A program made the position numbers and the translations under genes. Positions 61,849-64,000 of a stretch of DNA of 64,000 bases are shown in pieces. Each line of letters starts with the position of its first letter. Position 1 is the stretch's first letter. The DNA comes from JBJTUH01 sp044346175. GTDB lineage: Bacteria; Cyanobacteriota; Vampirovibrionia; Vampirovibrionales; JAJTHC01. The stretch covers positions 62,001 through 126,000 of the forward strand of contig JBIIZQ010000005.1 of the NCBI GenBank assembly GCA_044346175.1, given 5' to 3'. Below the pieces are notes generated by a model. It did no database searches, had not been told where the DNA came from, and worked only from the letters and a program-made list of their open reading frames with translations.

Positions 61849-62142
61849 GGGAGGAGGTATCCTTTCGTGAACACTGGGTATCTTATAGTAGGGGATGGAA
61901 GGGGTTACACAGGGGTTAATGTAAACATACATTATGGGTGGGATGGTTCCTGTACGGTGGGCTTTATGAAGCGACTTTCAAGAGGCTAGACCCCCGACTG
62001 GCACCATCTTACCATGCTAGCATAACACAACGTATGCTCTGAAGAGCGTTTATCCATACGATACAGGATATCCTAAAGGATATGAAGATAGTTACATTAT
62101 TTTGGCAAAACGCACTCTTGTTGGAAAGTCTATGGTACTACG

Positions 62143-62559
62143 ATGCAAAGCATGTCCCGTTTTGGTGCCTCTCCACCCGCTTACAGTATGCCTGAGCCTA
62201 TTGGCACATGGATGAAAAACAAAAGCCCTTTTACGCCAAGGTATCAGGGGCAAAGTGAGGCACAGGCTTTCCAAGATTGGTTTGGCAATATGTGGGACTC
62301 AGTGAGTAACACGGACAAAGATGATGTTTATATGGAAAGTGTCTCAAAGACGATTCATCAAGACCTGCTGGATGCGGCTCCAAAATATCCTGAAAAACAG
62401 AAAAAGTCTAAGGCAATGCTTTTCTGGGACAGCTATGGCAAAGATTGGAAAACATGGCTTGCAGCCCTTGGTGGACTGTATCTTTTGAAAAGTAGCTTGC
62501 CCATGCTTGAGAATATCGCACGGCTCATGTGGCAAAAAGCCCCTAAAGCCAAGCCTTAA
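62143..62559 (+). CDS. Small hypothetical protein, membrane tail
   Basis: A 138-residue protein. The first 40 residues are Pro/Ser/Met-rich; the centre is charged and helical (DDVYMESVSKTIHQDLLDAA), and residues 104-125 (WLAALGGLYLLKSSLPMLEN) form a weak membrane or amphipathic helix near the C-terminus. No family recognised. Possibly tail-anchored. It follows 295 bp of space with a GGATATCC palindrome but no other feature. Confidence 0.6.
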   Translation: MQSMSRFGASPPAYSMPEPIGTWMKNKSPFTPRYQGQSEAQAFQDWFGNMWDSVSNTDKDDVYMESVSKTIHQDLLDAAPKYPEKQKKSKAMLFWDSYGKDWKTWLAALGGLYLLKSSLPMLENIARLMWQKAPKAKP

Positions 62560-62583
62560 TGACGGTAGTGTTTGGTATTACGC

Positions 62584-62672
62584 CCGTATGGGATGGTTTG
62601 TAACCCTCCCGTTGTTGGATGTGTTGGTTGGAGGTGTTGGTTTCTAGGACGGTTACAAACCGTCTCTTACGG
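62584..62672. repeat. Single hairpin element related to the 21.3-kb array
   Basis: Contains GGTTTGTAACC near 62594 and GACGGTTACAAACCGTC near 62648, bounded by CCGTA and TACGG. It matches the half-units at 21266-21684 in layout; its right end covers the stop codon of the patatin-like gene. Confidence 0.65.
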
Positions 62673-64000
62673 TATGGGGTTTATGGGTTTGGTGTCAGGG
62701 CATTGGAATATCCAACGCTTGAACCATGACATAGGCAAAATTTGTGTGGTGAGCTTAAAACACTGCTCAATGGCACGAAAAGCTTCATCGTCGGTAAAAT
62801 CAAAACTGGTTTCGTTAATCCAAGCCTCCACTTCATGTTGCAACACGGGAGGGGTGAGGTTTGTCATGGTATGTTCTTGACTCATATGAGGTAGGTCTAC
62901 CCGTAAATAGCGTTCTCCAAGCCAATGTTGCAATAAGGGGCGTTGCCAAGCATGTTGTAACCCCAGTAACAGTGCAATCAAGTACATATTTTCAAGGAGC
63001 CAATCCACAACCCCCCATCGTTCCTCTTCTTCTCCAGTGTGTCGGAGTTGATGTTCAAGTGTTCCTAGACTCAGCAGTATAATCGCTTGAGGGGCATAAC
63101 CCAAGTAAGCAGAGGCTTCATGAAACGCAAGTAAATCAGGTGTATTGGCAAACAATCCACCATCGGCAAATTGTTTTTTAAGTTGGGGGATGGTTACGGT
63201 AGGAAAAAACACAGGCCCCGCACTGGTTGCTAAAGCCACTTGCCACAGCGGTGTATCCCAGAGTGCTTCCGTGGTAGTAGGTTCTTCAGGACGAGGGTAA
63301 TAGGTGCTTTGAGGGTCTCTAAAATAGAAGGGGGTACCGTCTGTAAGGTCGGTTGTGGGAATCAGTACATGAGGACACTGCGGGTTTTGTAAGTCGTTGA
63401 GTGTATACTGCCTTTGGGTTTCTGGATTGGTAAAAAGGGTTTTGAGCGATGCTTTAAGCTGATTATTTTTATAAATAGGATGATGCAAAACGCCTGGTAA
63501 AAAGAGGCTTTTCCCACCCCAAAGTTGCCGAATCGGCCAAAAGAGTGTATCAATCATGGGACTAAGGACATTATTCCCCCATACCCAAAGCGATTCTCCG
63601 AGGGTACGCCAAAAGATACCGACTAACCCAAGAAAGAGGCTCACATAAAATGTCCATAGTAATGTCCACTTGGCTATATTTTGCCAAGTTTGCCATGAAG
63701 TAAGTACGCTCCAAAGTTGTAAGACCCCCTGCGGTATCAACCCTGGAAGCAGGGAAGATGGCACGGCGGTATCAGGACTTTCTATGGGATGATGGGCATG
63801 ATAGAGTGCTTTTTCAATTAAATGCACTAAATTTTCTGCCAGCAGTTGAATTGATTCAATCGGCACAACCCAATCCCAAAAAGAGAGGAGTGCTTTTTGG
63901 GTGAGCGTAAAACCACAAATTAAAAGGGCTATTAACGTAAGTACAACCCAGCCTTGTACACACCACTTCATGGTTTGTGCAAGAGGGTACCCCCATTGGG
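62667..64000 (-). CDS. Patatin-like phospholipase, N-terminus beyond right edge
   Basis: The last 444 codons or so of a larger gene; the frame stays open to the edge past an internal ATG at 63971. Two spans near the visible start (VLTLIALLICGFTLTQ and WTLLWTFYVSLFLGLVGIFW) are followed by the C-terminal patatin region. It has WQVALATSAGPVFFPTV and the catalytic Asp in FADGGLFANTPDLLAF, with PQAIILLSLGT and the hydrophobic C-terminal helix. The GxSxG serine motif is not in the visible part and should lie beyond the window. Patatins are acyl hydrolases on membrane lipids. Its stop codon sits inside a hairpin repeat. Confidence 0.78.
   Translation of the reverse strand, partial: QWGYPLAQTMKWCVQGWVVLTLIALLICGFTLTQKALLSFWDWVVPIESIQLLAENLVHLIEKALYHAHHPIESPDTAVPSSLLPGLIPQGVLQLWSVLTSWQTWQNIAKWTLLWTFYVSLFLGLVGIFWRTLGESLWVWGNNVLSPMIDTLFWPIRQLWGGKSLFLPGVLHHPIYKNNQLKASLKTLFTNPETQRQYTLNDLQNPQCPHVLIPTTDLTDGTPFYFRDPQSTYYPRPEEPTTTEALWDTPLWQVALATSAGPVFFPTVTIPQLKKQFADGGLFANTPDLLAFHEASAYLGYAPQAIILLSLGTLEHQLRHTGEEEERWGVVDWLLENMYLIALLLGLQHAWQRPLLQHWLGERYLRVDLPHMSQEHTMTNLTPPVLQHEVEAWINETSFDFTDDEAFRAIEQCFKLTTQILPMSWFKRWIFQCPDTKPINPIP

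Overview
The window reads as ordinary bacterial chromosome: dense genes on both strands, about 45% GC, housekeeping genes mixed with many lineage-restricted hypotheticals. Several things point, without proof, to a non-photosynthetic relative of the Cyanobacteria (Vampirovibrio/Melainabacteria-like). There is a plant-type ferredoxin-NADP reductase with the cyanobacterial C-terminal signature, a UbiD decarboxylase, LytR-CpsA-Psr and UPF0118 proteins, and a rare A34 tRNA-Leu (anticodon AAG). There are also small proteins with an MGLAA-type N-terminus that I associate from memory with Melainabacteria. No photosynthesis gene, rRNA, CRISPR array, phage or insertion sequence was found.

Layout. 1-8.4 kb: an edge-truncated unknown gene, an S41 lipoprotein protease, a PlsC acyltransferase, and a cellulose-synthase-like BcsA with three PilZ-type segments, then an NlpC/P60-like hydrolase. 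8.7-18.4 kb: unknown helical proteins, an orphan DppC-type permease, a Tyr/Ala/Asn/Gly repeat protein, alaS, miaA, a prenyl synthase and tRNA-Lys. 18.7-29.1 kb: Gfo/Idh oxidoreductase, SRPBCC protein, lipA, a 160-bp tandem hairpin repeat, a poly-proline surface-type protein, an M23 peptidase, ugd, tRNA-Leu(AAG) and a GH38 mannosidase. 29.1-37.8 kb: a regulatory-looking intergenic region with a tiny hydrophobic ORF, a double M16 peptidase, then a three-gene unit (MGLAA helical protein, Gly-rich membrane protein, TPR protein).

38-45 kb: an exported unknown, a UPF0118 permease, an SDF-family symporter with an altered signature, and prs. 45.2-47.7 kb: an AT-rich restriction-modification pair whose endonuclease gene overlaps a cupin gene. 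47.8-52.3 kb: DgkA, a candidate small RNA, the second MGLAA paralogue, a long nested palindrome, recR and coaBC. 52.8-64 kb: LCP protein, exported helical protein, GDPD, gamma-carbonic anhydrase, membrane protein, ubiD, DUF366-like protein, HIT protein, FNR, an unknown, and a patatin-like protein running off the right edge.

Working together: cell-envelope functions dominate (BcsA, Ugd, Gfo/Idh, LCP, DgkA, PlsC, M23, NlpC-like, S41, GDPD, patatin). The most distinctive content is the lineage-specific set: two MGLAA paralogues with a Gly-rich membrane partner and TPR scaffold, plus two low-complexity proteins sharing an ASAG(S/A)W motif. These could belong to an uncharacterised surface or secretion apparatus. 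Functions come from motif recognition by eye; no search was run.
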